In this document: one piece after another, positions 23,474 through 34,653 of the stretch | How the letters are laid out: every line of letters begins with the position of its first letter | Position numbering within the stretch: position 1 is the stretch's first letter | DNA from: Orobanche coerulescens | Lineage: Eukaryota > Streptophyta > Magnoliopsida > Lamiales > Orobanchaceae | DNA: 64,000 nucleotides | Assembly (NCBI GenBank): GCA_033398695.1 | Contig: CM065809.1 | Span: forward strand, 85,727,644-85,791,643 | Direction: 5' to 3' | The notes under the pieces: model-generated | What the model was told of the DNA's origin: nothing | Databases searched by the model: none | What the model saw: the letters and a program-made list of their open reading frames with translations, nothing else | Program-made: the position numbers and the translations under genes

Positions 23474-24729
23474 TGTTGGCCACAGAGAATACAGTAAACA
23501 ACTTAGAAAGGGAGAATCCAATAAGCTGTATGTTTTTTGAAGTTAATGCGTAGAGGAAGACTAAATTGAGTTCCTGTAAATACAGTAACTAGGTATTCTC
23601 CTGTTTGCTTGATGCGTACAGGGTTTTCATAATGTATACTTTAAATCACAGTTATAAATAAAAATAGTAAGGACGGAACATAAATAATACACATATATGA
23701 GCGGTTCGAGGTAAACCCCTCTATGTCTACTTATCCTCCACACAGGACTAAAACGTTTATTAAATCACTACGTACACAACTACATGAGTTTAACTAAACC
23801 TGTATTTGTATTTTTTACACATATTAATACAGTGACAACAACTTGGGCTGTTCACACATATTGGATTTAGCTCTTTCGGCTTGATTCTTCTTACATAGGT
23901 GAATCTTCATCTTCAATGCTATTCTTCCCACATATGTCATAACTAGCAAGGACTTAGTTCACACAGGGATAAGATTGATCTCAATGGTAAAAATGGTAGA
24001 ACAAGTTCAAATAGCAGTTGTATGCTGACGAGCGATTGTTGTATGCTGTGCTATTTGCATTGAGAACTGCATATTTCTTCGCTTTGATAATGTTGTATGC
24101 TCCGAAAATATACCGCTTTTTCTTATCTTGATATTATGATTGTTAGATGTATTGTGCGAGATTCAGTAGTTGAGCAATGTCCTCTTGCTTGGGGCTATTT
24201 ATAACCTTGGGAGTAGATCTGTCATAAAAATAGTCATGGACTGGTTGGTGAGATTTAGACTTCTATGATTAGCGGCTGTAGAATATTTGACTAAATACGA
24301 TTCGAATTTAATGCTTCAAATATTCTTTATGACTTTGCATTAAATACTCTTCAGCGCATTCAGACTATTGTCTCTTTCGTCCGTATTAAATGCCGTCCTA
24401 TCAGAAATAAATGCTTCTTTAACCGTGAATACTTTATGACTAAACAAAGATTATTTCACAACGGTTTAAAGCTATTCTTCAGTCCTGTTATATGTGTTTT
24501 ACTTTTCCTAAGTAAAACTCCTACAACAATATTGCTGTATCCCACTCTCTTCACTTCTGCTGTATGATGATATATGCTCTGTAGGATCGGACTCTGTAGA
24601 AAGATCTCTTGCTGTATGGATAGACTTTTTGGAGTTTCCTAACAACTTCCATACTTAACGAAATGCTGACTCTGAAGACTTATTGCTGTGTGATGGCGAT
24701 TATCAAAACAGGCTATAATTATTCTAACA
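23474..24729 (-). mobile_element. copiaC 3' LTR (1.26 kb)
   Basis: On the + strand it runs TGTTGGCCACAGAG...TATTCTAACA. A minus-strand TATA-like ttataaatagcc lies at about 24197-24208. Near-identical to 27849-29122, with scattered substitutions. Confidence 0.92.
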
Positions 24730-24742
24730 ATTTCCCCTTTTT

Positions 24743-27700
24743 GATAATGCCAAAACTTCCTAGATACAGAGAGACTGTCTTCAAGTCTTCTGTTTAAACG
24801 ATCTGATCTTCATGACTTAGTCTACAGAATTTGAACGGATCGCAGGCAAGTTCTAAAATGATAATCCTACAGGAGTAAGTGTATTACAACTTAACTTATG
24901 ATTGACGCGCAGGCACAATCATATAAGATGTAATCTTGATTGAATACAACTTAATCTATGAACTATTTGCATACAAGTTCTTACAACTTGTGGATTTAAC
25001 AAGTTTGTACTTGTCAAATATTTCAGTACTTTGTAATCAAAACAGTAAAAACAGTAAAAGTAGATTACGAGCTATAATATTTTAAGAAACCAAAAATTTA
25101 TTGATGATTGAAAATTACATGGCTTGACAAATAAAAGATAAATACTTCATCGAAGAGCATACAGTTGGATACAACACAATATATAACTAACCGAAGCTAA
25201 TACCTATAATGAGAATGTTTCCAAGTCTTTCGGGAGAGATCATGATCGGTTCCTCTCCACAAGTTAAATAAGGAGTCTTTGCCTCGGTCCCTGTAGATAT
25301 TTCGTCCTTCGTAGGATACATCGTAGGCAAGGATCCAATCTTCCGGATGAGTTACCCGTTCACCCTTCTGGTGTTTAGACTTGATCTTTAGCTGTATGGG
25401 AAGATTTTCTTTTGCTAGTAGCCTCGAGAACTCATTAGCGGCATCCTGAAGAGTTTTAAATCTGTTGAACATGGCAGCATTTCTGATGAGAGTACAGAAG
25501 TATCTCATCAGTTTATTATTCTTCCAAGCTTTCAGATCCTCTGCTGATGGCTGTCGGTCTGTTGGGAGAAAAATCTCAATAGGCTTTCATACCGTACTCT
25601 TCCATGGTAAATTGGGATCCTGGAACTCAGGTCGAGAACTAGTTACCCTATATCCTTTCGCACCTTGACCTGGCCTGGGTCCGGCCAGTCGTCAGATGGT
25701 AGCAGCGACATTTTCTTCTAGTGCAGCCTCTATCTATCGTTTTCTCTCCAGCCTCCACTTCCTGGCAGCCTCTCTAGGCTCTTCCCCCTTTTTAGCATCA
25801 TCAAGATCCGAGACCTTTCCGTGAATATCCAGAAGGAGTTTTATTTAATTGGCTTGTTGGGTCTTTAGATCATTGACACTATCGACCAGCTTCCCTACCA
25901 CTACTGTAAGATCGGCGATCTTGTGATAGTGGTCAGTAAGTTTGGAGATGGTGCATTCAAGGGCGAAGACAGTATTGGATTCGGCAATACAAAGCTTCTC
26001 TTGCTTTTGCTTCAGGATCCACTCCTGATGCTGTTTCAATTGATTCAGGGTCTGCCACAGTGCGGTTGGCATGAGGCGAAAAGCCTCTTCCACATCGTTG
26101 ATGGCCCTTTTTAGCTTCGGGAGATCGTACTAGGCTGTTTCATTCATCCAGTCTAACACTATTCTGACGTCATACAGGGCCTTGACGGCATACTGCAGAA
26201 ATACAGTTTGGCGACCGATGGTTGGAGTTGCTCAATTCGCTCCTCTGTGCGCGGAGAGCCAGGACGCGCAATCTTTGAGTTTGAAGGTTCTTCGAACTAT
26301 CTAAGAACCATGTTGTGATGCGGTTTCCATGGTCTATCGTCAGGAAGGAAACCCGTCATCATATTCATAGTGGGAACATGTAGATATAGGATATTCAACC
26401 TATTAGAAGCAGGATCTTCTGAAGGTTGAGCTGCAGGGGCTTTCTGGGAGACAAAAGGGACTGATTCCTCCTGCCGACTCTCAACTTCCGCCTATTCCGG
26501 AAGAGGGACTGATTCCTCTTGGCGGACGATGCGGGTGGATTCTTCTTGTTCCTCTGTCTGGTGGACAGATACAAGCTTCCTGTATGAGAGAAGTAGTGGG
26601 CTCTTCATGGATGACAGGAGGGACTGATTCCTCCTGAATCTGATCGTCATGGGCTACTTCATGTTGCATGGGCGGGAACTGATGTTTTTCAGAAGATGTC
26701 CCCTGGCCCTATTGGGATTGCATGTTGGCGAGTTCTGCTTCCCTAGCCTCTTATCAGCTTATCTGAAGACCTACCTGTAAGGCCTCATCATCTTCAGAGT
26801 CTAGGTTGGAGTGGTGGCTTGGTGATGGAGCCTTGTCACTGAACTGTGACTTCCCTTTGAGTCGGGCCTTTTCTTTTGCCATGAATTAGTTTGTGATAAG
26901 CTCAAAGCAAAAGTGATCGTCCTATCTGATCAGGACCTCAATGTTGGGGGTGTCTGTGACCTCCCGAGCAAATAACTCCTCTTCTTTCCAGTCCTTCCAG
27001 TTGTAGAGGGTGTCGTATGGGGAGACCCTGTAGGATTTCCAAACTTTGAAGTGCTCAAAGAATTTCATCTATTTGGACTTAAAGGAGATTGTTATTTATA
27101 ATATCCGTCGGGGAGGGACTCCACACAGTAGTGGGTTCTACTATTCGGTTGGGATTATCTACAGGTAAGGAGCCTAGTGTGAAGCGGGATCCCTGATAGG
27201 GGTAGGTACCCTGTTGGGAGTGGGACTCTGTACAGGGGTGGTGCCCTGTTTGGAGTTGCGGTTTTCGGCTCCAAAGGGGCAGCCGATTTGCCAGATCCTT
27301 CCAACTTGACAAACAGCTGTTCATCCGTCATAACCATCACAAGCTCGGGAGCTACTGTACGAGCAACTACTGTTTCTTCCATAGGGGTTGCGCCCTATTG
27401 GAGAGTTTCAGCAATAGGAGTAGTCGATGGGACTTCTACAGTGACCGTTGTAGTCACCATAGATTCAGTCTTAGAAGACTTCTTGGTCTTCTTTCTTTTC
27501 TTATGGACAACTTTGGGGGAGCTGCTACCAGGAATACTTCTTTTTTTATTTCTTCCCATCACTCGAGCTCTTCAGAGTGACATTCCCAGGTCACTAGAGG
27601 TTAGCATGCTGAGAGGGTTGGGCCTGTTAGCAATGAGGGGTGTTTTGTTGTATACGGTGGGTCTGATTCCACTAATAAGCTTCCCGATTCATATTTTATT

Positions 27701-27835
27701 GGCATCTGCTGATTGCTTCACTCCGCAATGAGTGAGGATATGATTCAGGATTGGGCCAAATGGTTTCTTGGAAGACTCATGCTTAGATGCCTCTTCTTGG
27801 AGACATTTCAAGAGAATTGGGCACCAATTAACTTT
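24743..27835 (-). pseudogene. copiaC interior: unrecognised, broken coding region
   Basis: Reading from 27835 leftwards the minus strand shows a series of protein-like stretches in changing frames: LLKCLQEEASKHESSKKPFG, a Lys-rich KKRKKTKKSSKTES, ELVMVMTDEQLFVKLEGSGK (27155-27382), FFEHFKVWKSYRVSPYDTLY (about 27010-27070), repeated QEESVP, a predicted coiled coil (25845-26093, with HQEWILKQKQEKLC), and a C-terminal part FKTLQDAANEFSRLLAKENL to DSLFNLWRGTDHDLS (25197-25508). I recognise no gag, protease, integrase or RT motif. It was probably one long protein of roughly 900 residues. Function unknown; it may replace or derive from a gag. Confidence 0.6.
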
Positions 27836-27848
27836 CTCCGATACCACT
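27836..27848 (-). promoter_or_regulatory. copiaC primer-binding site
   Basis: AGTGGTATCGGAG immediately inside the right LTR matches the initiator tRNA-Met primer-site pattern with one A-to-G change. It sets the element's orientation. Confidence 0.85.
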
Positions 27849-29122
27849 TGTTGGCTACAGAGTATACAGTCAATAACTTTAAAAAGGAGAATACAATAAG
27901 CTGTATGTTTTTCGAAGTTAATGCATAGTGGAAGACTACGATTAAGTTGTTTTAAATACAGCTACTAGGTATTCTCTTGTTTGCTTGATGCGTACAGGGT
28001 TTTCACAATGTGTACTTTAAATTATAGTTATAAATAAAAATAGTAATGATGGAATGTAAATAACAAATAGATATAAGTGGTTCGAAGTAAACCCCTCTAC
28101 GTCCACTGGTCCTCCACGCAGGAGTAAAATGTTTATTAAAATCACTATGTACACAACTACGTGACTTTAACTAAACATGTCTCTGTATCGTTCACACAGA
28201 TTGATACAGTGACAACAGCTTGGGCTGTTCACACAGATTGACTTTAGCTCTTTCGACTTGCTTTTTCTCACATGGATCGAAGCTTCTTCTTCAATGCTAT
28301 TCTTCCCACACAGGTCGGACTCACAAGGACTTAGTCCACACAGGTCTAAGGTTGATCTCAACGGTAAAAATGGTAGAACAAGTTCAAACAACAGCTGTAT
28401 GCTTTGACGAGCGATTGATATATGTTGTGCTATTTGTGTTGAGGACTGTATATTTCTTCACTTTGATAATGCTGTATACTCAGGAGATATACTACTCTTT
28501 CTTAGCTTGATATTCTGATTGTCAGAGCTATTTGTCAGATATATTGCGTGAGATTTAGTAGTTGAGCAATGTCCTCTTACTTGGGGTTATTTATAGCATT
28601 GGAAATAGATCTATCATAAAAATAGTCATGGACCGATTGGTGAGATTTAGAATTCTATGATTGGCGGCTGTAGAATGTTTGAACTAAAGACGATTCGCAT
28701 TTAATGCTTCAAATATTCTTTCTGACTTTGCATTACATACTCTTCAGCGCGTTCAGACTATTGTGTCTTTCGTCCGCATTAAATGCTGTCCTATCAGAAA
28801 TAAATGCTGCTTTAACCGTGAATACTTTATGACTAAACAAAGTTTATTTCACAACGGTTTAAATCTATTCTTCAGTCCTGTTAGATGTGTTTTACTTTTC
28901 CTAAGTGAAACTCCTACAACAATATTGCTGTATCACACTCTCTTCACTTCTGCTGTATGATGATATATGCTCTGTAGGATCGGACTCTGTAGAAAGATCT
29001 CTTGCTGTATGGATAGACTTTTCGGAGTTTCCTAACAGCTTCCATACTTAACCAAATGCTGACTCTGAAGACTTCTTGCTGTGTGATGGCGATTATCAAA
29101 ACAGGCTATGTTTATCCTAACA
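27849..29122 (-). mobile_element. copiaC 5' LTR (1.27 kb)
   Basis: On the + strand it runs TGTTGGCTACAGAG...TATCCTAACA. Partner of 23474-24729. Confidence 0.92.
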
Positions 29123-29127
29123 TGATA

Positions 29128-29788
29128 TACTGTGTATGAAACCTGACATTGCACATGCTGTGAGTGTGGTAAGTAGGTTTCAGGGAAACCTAGGAAAGGA
29201 ACATTGGACCACCATAAAGAACGTTCTCAAGTACTTAAGAAGGACTAGAGATCTGGTTCTTATGTATGGTGGTCGAGAACTAAATGTGATGGGCTTCACT
29301 GATTCAGACTTCCAAGGACAGAAAGACGACCTGATGTCTACTTCTGGTTTTTTATGCTTAATGAAGGAGCAGTATCTTGTCAAAGCGCTAAGCAAAGCAC
29401 GACTGCTAATTCCACCTGTCAGGCTGAGTATCACGCGGCCTCAGAGGCCTCTAAGGAAGGGTTTTGGATTAAAAAGTTTCTGAGTGAACTTCAAGTGATA
29501 CCATATGTTGAGTTGCCGGTTCCGATTTTATACGATAATGGCGGAGCTGTAGCACAGGCCAAGGAGCCAAGGTTTCACAAGAGTACAAAACATATTGAGA
29601 GAAAGTATCAGCTCATTACAGAATTTATTCGCAAAAGATACATTGTGCTGCATAGAGTAGACTTAGAAGACAACGTCGATGATCCACTGACCAAGCCACT
29701 TTCTCAGATAAGCTTAGAATGTCATCTGGAGAACATGGATATTAGATATCAAAGTGTGTGGCATTGCGTGAAAGTGGGAGATTGTTAG
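29128..29788 (+). pseudogene. copiaB pol part 3: RNase H and C-terminus
   Basis: Resumes after the TGATA duplication with MKPDIAHAVSVVSRFQGN, TIKNVLKYLRRTRDLVLMYG and GFTDSDFQGQKDDLMSTSGF. After a frameshift near 29360 it continues CQAEYHAASEASKEGFWIKK, PILYDNGGAVAQAKEPR and HIERKYQLITEFIR to the stop after VGDC just before the 3' LTR. This is the copia RNase H and tail with its D and E residues visible. A purine tract aaagtgggagat (29771-29782) sits at the LTR boundary. Confidence 0.9.
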
Positions 29789-31206
29789 GGATATGCCATC
29801 AAATGCCACTCAGAGGATGTATGAGAGAGGGCATTGTACTAGCTATTATGTAAATTCTTATCAGAAGGAAATTATTTGTTTATTTATTTACTGGTGGTCA
29901 CTGGCATTCCTGACTTGTAAATATATATAGAGAAACTAGTCCATATATTTGAGAGCAAATATTCCACTCCTTATTGGATAAGGGAATCGGCACTGGAAAA
30001 GTTTATGGCTCAAATACTTTATCATTCGCAAGTCGATCAAACTTGACTAGGCATTAAGTTTATGTGAAGACTTGTATGACGTGTCCTCTGACTTGGAGAG
30101 TGCCTGTTGTCATTAATGGTTAGTAGGAGCATATGTTGTAGGTATGCTAATGGGATTAGTATACTCGAACAGACTTACCCTCGATTTGTCACATGGATTT
30201 CACTTCGGTATAGTCAATGACGGAATCGAAAGGTTGTGATAGGTATTCGTGAACCTTCAACTTGAGGATTTAGTAGGGATGTGCTTATGACGTCAAGATT
30301 TTCACTAAAGTAGTTTGACCCAGAAAACTGGAAGGTGGGGGTCAGCCTCGACATGCATCTTGATAGGCAAGTAGCAGGTTCTACTGAATTCCAAAATAGG
30401 ATTATTTCTTGTGTAAGTGAACAGATATATATCCTATGCGGTTATTGGCAGATGAGATCATAAGTATTTGGCCAAAGTATTGGAGCTAGTTGTATCGGAT
30501 ACATGAGAGCTCAGTGATCTCGACTTGCATTAACTCAGGCATGGAATCAAGATAGGGTTTGACTGACCGTGACCCTATAACTTGATCGGAGCATATGAAA
30601 GAAGAGTTTATACATATACCAGTATTCACGACAAAATGGTTCTTGAATGATCTCGATTATTCGTTTTCAGTAAAGTTATAGCGTAGGCTGCCAGGCTGAC
30701 TAGGTAGTGATATAACTCTTTGGTTCCTCTCATTGTTTACTGAGACGGACCTATCGAGTCGCGTATTAGGAAGACGTCGGCTAAATTTGAGCTTATTCTC
30801 TCTCAATGATTTTTTGATATTGGATGTCTAATTTGATTTATTGGATAATTAACTAGGTTTGGTGAATTAAATAAATTACTGGGTAATTAATTTAATTCAT
30901 ATATAAATTATTTCTTGGTGAAGTAATATTTTAATATAATTAATTAGATTAATTAATTATATTAAATTATTTTGAGACGTACTGAGGTGTATCTATCGGA
31001 CTTGACACACGACGGTCCATTTCACAGATCAAAACGAACCAACTCCTCCATTATTCCATGTAGGCCCCCTCCACGTTTATTATAATGTTTTGTTTTTTTC
31101 TTAGTTATGATAATATAATATGGGAAAGACAATTATACACTTGGTGTATAACTTAAAGAATAGCTTTTGTAACTTCATTCCTACATCTAAGATACCTCAC
31201 GGCACC

Positions 31207-31303
<97 letters not shown>

Positions 31304-31693
31304 TCATTTGTTTCTTCATCACTTTCTTTGAGAAAAATTGAAGAGAATAATTGATTTATACACTTAGAGTGTTATAAATAATTTTAATAAGCTCCTATAT
31401 ATATTTCTAGCCGTATTCTTAGAGAATAAATATATATAAGTTTTTTCGGTCATCTTCCGATGCATGGCTAGTGGAGTCATGGTATTTTCGGTGCTCGGGG
31501 ATTTCTCAAGAAGGCTTGCAAAATTCATTTGTGGCAAACTCCTCACCAATATTTAATCAAAGGACTACAATGGTATGCTTTCAATTACTTTACTGTTGTC
31601 AATTTATATTTGTATATATGTTGCTTGATCGGTCCTCTTTAGGGGTTCGATTTAATTATAGTTTTCATTTCCGTTGCGCGTTCGGTTTAGGCA
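29783..31693 (+). mobile_element. copiaB 3' LTR (1.91 kb)
   Basis: Matches 15513-17555 throughout and carries its own (GA)n at 31211-31297. The last bases of the LTR, present in the 5' copy as caacaaatctcaaca, are missing here: the sequence passes from ttcggtttaggca directly to MULE sequence. Confidence 0.92.
31211..31297. repeat. (GA)43 microsatellite in copiaB 3' LTR
   Basis: Uninterrupted GA run at the position matching 16979-17094, but about 30 bp shorter. Confidence 0.97.
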
Positions 31694-32187
31694 CTGAATA
31701 ATGCAGTTGTATGAAGCTCCAGCAGGATATGATCTCATATAAGCATGCTGCTGCAGCTATAAGGTACATCAATCATGACCAAACTGTGTATATACATGAT
31801 TACTACAAAGTGTCCACACTTCGTGAAATATGGGTACGGTTTGTGATTTCAGTACCTTACCCCAGTGAATGGTTCATTCCTGCTAACATCAAGGTGAACA
31901 TTTGTGAGGCACCAGACAATTCGAGGCAGGCAGGGTGACCAAAGGAAATGAGATACACATCAGTGGTTGAGTCCTCGACTCATACTCGTAAAGTTCAAAC
32001 ATGCCTTAAATGTGAAGGTACAGGGAATAATAGAAAGACTTGTATTGCAATTATTCCCTAACTATTTGAGGATCTAACAACACAACCAACTCCGTCTAAA
32101 AATGGACGTGCAAAAAAAGAGTGCAGTGTATGTAACTCTGATGAACACACTGCTTCAAAATGTCCAACTAAGCATCGTTTCAACTAA
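31694..32187 (+). pseudogene. MULE transposase, C-terminal segment (SWIM finger and CCHC knuckles)
   Basis: Starts CSCMKLQQDMISYKHAAAAIRY, the SWIM zinc finger (CxC...CxH), but the third Cys is Tyr (TAT instead of TGT). It goes on with DYYKVSTLREIWVRFV and EWFIPANIKV to a stop at 31936 where an Arg (CGA to TGA) is expected. Two CCHC knuckles follow: CLKCEGTGNNRKTC (His replaced by Asn) and CSVCNSDEHTASKC (complete). The protein ends KHRFN at 32187. Confidence 0.88.
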
Positions 32188-32397
32188 ATGAGCCCCTGAT
32201 ATAAAAGTAGTTACATTTATTTATAGTCGAAGTATTTCCATTATGAGTCAACTATACTGAACACCAGAATAAGTAGTTGCATTTTTAATATCTATTATTT
32301 TGCATTTATTTAAAATTGAAGTACTTTTATTGTGTTTTTATTTTACCGAACAAGAGATTAAGTATTATAGGTTGGAGAATTGGCACCTCACTTAGAA
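32188..32397 (+). other. MULE 3' flank
   Basis: About 210 bp of AT-rich sequence between the transposase stop and the SIRE-r LTR. It holds two weak copies of a gtagttacatttatttatag / gtagttgcatttttaat-like unit. No terminal inverted repeat was seen. Confidence 0.4.
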
Positions 32398-33609
32398 TGT
32401 TGGATAATATCACGGAGTAGAGTTTTCAAACTCTTTTGCATTGATAAAGCGTAATTAAATTACGGAAGGTAAATGACACAAGATTTATAGAGATTCGGCC
32501 AAACGTGCCTACGTCCTCTCTTTGTATCTTTTTCTATAGTCTCAAGATCAACCTTCTACACCTTGTCTTCTATCGGTCCGAGGTAAAAAGTTACAATCTC
32601 GTCTTCCATCGGTCCGAGATAAACCATTACACTCTTGTCTTTATGTCAGTCTAAAATAAACCGTTTTCCTTTTCTATCGGACAAAGAAGCAACCTATCTA
32701 GCTTTCTATTGGTACTAGACAAACCTCTCTTGGATTTAGATATGATTCTAATAATGCCGGATCAACGATCCTAATAACACCGAATCAATCTACAATCTGT
32801 ATCTTTTTTCTATGTTTTCGTGTATGAACACTCAAACACTTATCAATTAAGCACAATTACAACAACAAAAATGTATACAATGATATCCAATCAATATGTG
32901 AATTGCTTGTAGTTGTTGTGTAGAATGATACCATATGCCTTGGTATTTATAGGCATAAAGCCTCAACTAGCCGTTAGCTTCTGCATCATGCATTACGTAC
33001 ATTAGCCTTCATCTATAGCATACGTTATACATGTTACGTTATCCTCCTCCTATTACGTACGTTAGGCTTCATACGAAATAGTCCAGTAGCATTCAGTCTC
33101 TTCGATTACGTACGTTATCGCATACTATTACGTATGTTAAGTGCATTGAGTTGTGTAAGTTAAGTAGGCATTGTAGCGTACGTTAAACTCATGTATCCGT
33201 TGCACGCCTTTTTTGAATTTCCACCGAATCTTCCAACGGTTCAGTATTTGAACTCAGATTCAAACTGCATTACGTACGTTAGTAACTATGTGCTACGTAC
33301 GTTAAGGTCTTCCGATTGCGTACGTTATATTGTTCCGGTTATGTACGTTAAATCATCAGGTGACATCACGTAAGTATTTAGGTGACTTATCATTACGTAC
33401 GTTATACGTAGTACATTATGTATGTTAGCTTCATTAAAAATGAACTTCTTTGCTTTTCAGACCGGTTCGAGCGTCTTCGACTTCTTTGTTGTTTTGCTTC
33501 GTTCTAATGTTGTTTTCTTTGATGGATAACATCATCAACTCATCATTAGCTCATCATCAACTAATCATGAAAACCAATTTATGATTATGTGGAATAGAAT
33601 ATTCCAACA
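32398..33609 (-). mobile_element. SIRE-r 3' LTR
   Basis: On the minus strand it starts TGTTGGAATATTC (33609) and ends TATTATCCAACA (32398). The part at 32470-32830 is the reverse complement counterpart of 21360-21700 in the SIRE solo LTR. It includes a TATA box and a palindrome array. Confidence 0.87.
32942..33430 (-). promoter_or_regulatory. SIRE-r LTR palindrome array and TATA box
   Basis: Motifs such as ttacgtacgtta have cores at about 32996, 33019, 33056, 33109, 33131, 33154 (degenerate), 33177, 33273, 33296, 33319, 33342, 33396 and 33419. Four consecutive cores, 33273 to 33342, are exactly 23 bp apart, with different spacer sequence. In the element's orientation the array is immediately upstream of a TATA box cctataaatacc (32942-32953). 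Confidence 0.72.
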
Positions 33610-34084
33610 ATCTCCCCCTTTTTGACGATGACAAAATAATACTCTTCGATGGGATTTTATACCTGCAAAATTAAAGCAATTACAGATCAAAGTTTTCGGC
33701 TTTGTCCATTTCGTTAGTTTCTATCTCCCCATCTTTTCTTTTCTTTTTTTCAACTTCTTCATATTATTTTCTTTTCAACTTTTTTCGTCATTTTCTCGAT
33801 TTTCTTCTCCTTCATTTTTTCTCCCCCTTTCATGATCGGGATATTATTTTCATTTTTCTCGTCATTCTTCCATGACTCGTAATCTCCTTCTCCTATCATT
33901 TTTATCGACTTTCTCCTTCCCCTTTTTGTCATAATCAAAAGTGCATAATAGATTAAAAAATTGACACAATTAAGTATTAACGGGTAAAACTCCCCCTGAA
34001 AAAATAGATTTCCCATTTTTTTAAAATAGTAACTCTCCCTGAGTTAAACATCAATTGTTAAAAATATAAATTATCAAAATACCA
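33610..34084 (-). other. SIRE-r 3' untranslated remnant and polypurine tract
   Basis: Minus-strand sequence between the gag remnant and the LTR. A Lys/Glu-rich frame (33759-34016, with MTKRGRRKSIKM) is low complexity. Two Gly-rich purine runs (gggggagttttacc near 33992 and aaaaagggggagat at 33612) are typical of the SIRE 3' end. Confidence 0.55.
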
Positions 34085-34650
34085 ATTGATGGAAATATAT
34101 TAATTTTGATTTTTGGGGATCCAACCGAGTTTTTTTTGTTTTAAAACCTAGACGATATTCGGTATAATGGTTCCTTTTGGAATCCAAACTTTTTTAATTT
34201 TAATCGTTCGTCTTGGGCTTTTGTAAATCGAAATATGATGCCCAAGTTTTAAACATTTCTCACATCGGGGTATTTTAAAATTAAGGATTCAGTTTGAATC
34301 CTAACCCCTGTTTATTTAATGAAAATTTTTGAACGGAAAGCATTTGTTCAAATTTATCATTTCCGCAAGAAAATTTGTTCTAAATTTTTAAGTTCGGTTT
34401 GAATTTTCAAAAGATCATCTATTAATTTATTTTCATTTTCAGAACATATAGGATGATCGATTTCAATAAATTTCCCTTTTTCATTTATTTTGGAAATTTC
34501 GATTTCCAATAATTTATTTTTCGCTTTTAGGGATTTATTGTCAATTAAAGCATTTTGAAAATCGGTATATAAAAGTTCGAATGCTTCAAATAATTTGTCG
34601 TGGGACGAGGTACTAACCTGGCTTTTGACGTCGCTTTCGTCGAATGAACT
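34085..34650 (-). pseudogene. SIRE-r gag, C-terminal half
   Basis: The minus strand reads SSFDESDVKSQVSTSSHDKL, FEAFELLYTDFQNALI and NKSLKAKNKLLEIEISKINE, a coiled-coil segment characteristic of SIRE-type gag. Then, in a shifted frame, come CEKCLKLGHHISIY (a CCHC knuckle whose last Cys is Tyr) and KKVWIPKGT, the usual end of SIRE gag. The N-terminal half is cut off by Tek1. Confidence 0.75.
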
Positions 34651-34653
34651 CCT

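Larger units (their letters stand above)
23469..29127 (-). mobile_element. copiaC: non-autonomous LTR retrotransposon with perfect TSD
   Basis: Two direct LTRs, 23474-24729 and 27849-29122, flank a 3.1-kb interior. The target duplication is TGATA at 23469-23473 and 29123-29127. On the minus strand a primer site AGTGGTATCGGAG (27836-27848) adjoins the right LTR, and a purine tract aaaaaggggaaa adjoins the left LTR, so the element reads right to left. The tract resembles that of SIRE-type copia elements. No integrase, RT or protease is visible. Confidence 0.93.
32398..34653 (-). mobile_element. SIRE-r: SIRE-type copia remnant, pol deleted
   Basis: Minus-strand 3' LTR (32398-33609, 1212 bp) with a purine tract aaaaagggggagat next to its start (33610-33625), preceded by a gag remnant (34085-34650). 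The intervening protease-integrase-RT region is absent. Tek1 is inserted at 34654, and the rest lies beyond it and outside the window. Confidence 0.85.

Noticed and set aside
24001..24110. gttgtatgctg repeats in copiaC LTR as another phased array
   Set aside because: Copies are few, spacing is irregular (21, 54 bp), and they are not palindromic.
32990..33430. CRISPR-like look of the palindrome arrays (short repeat, constant spacing, variable spacer)
   Set aside because: The repeats are 12 bp with 11-bp spacers, imperfect, inside plant LTRs and next to TATA boxes, with no cas genes. Not a CRISPR array.
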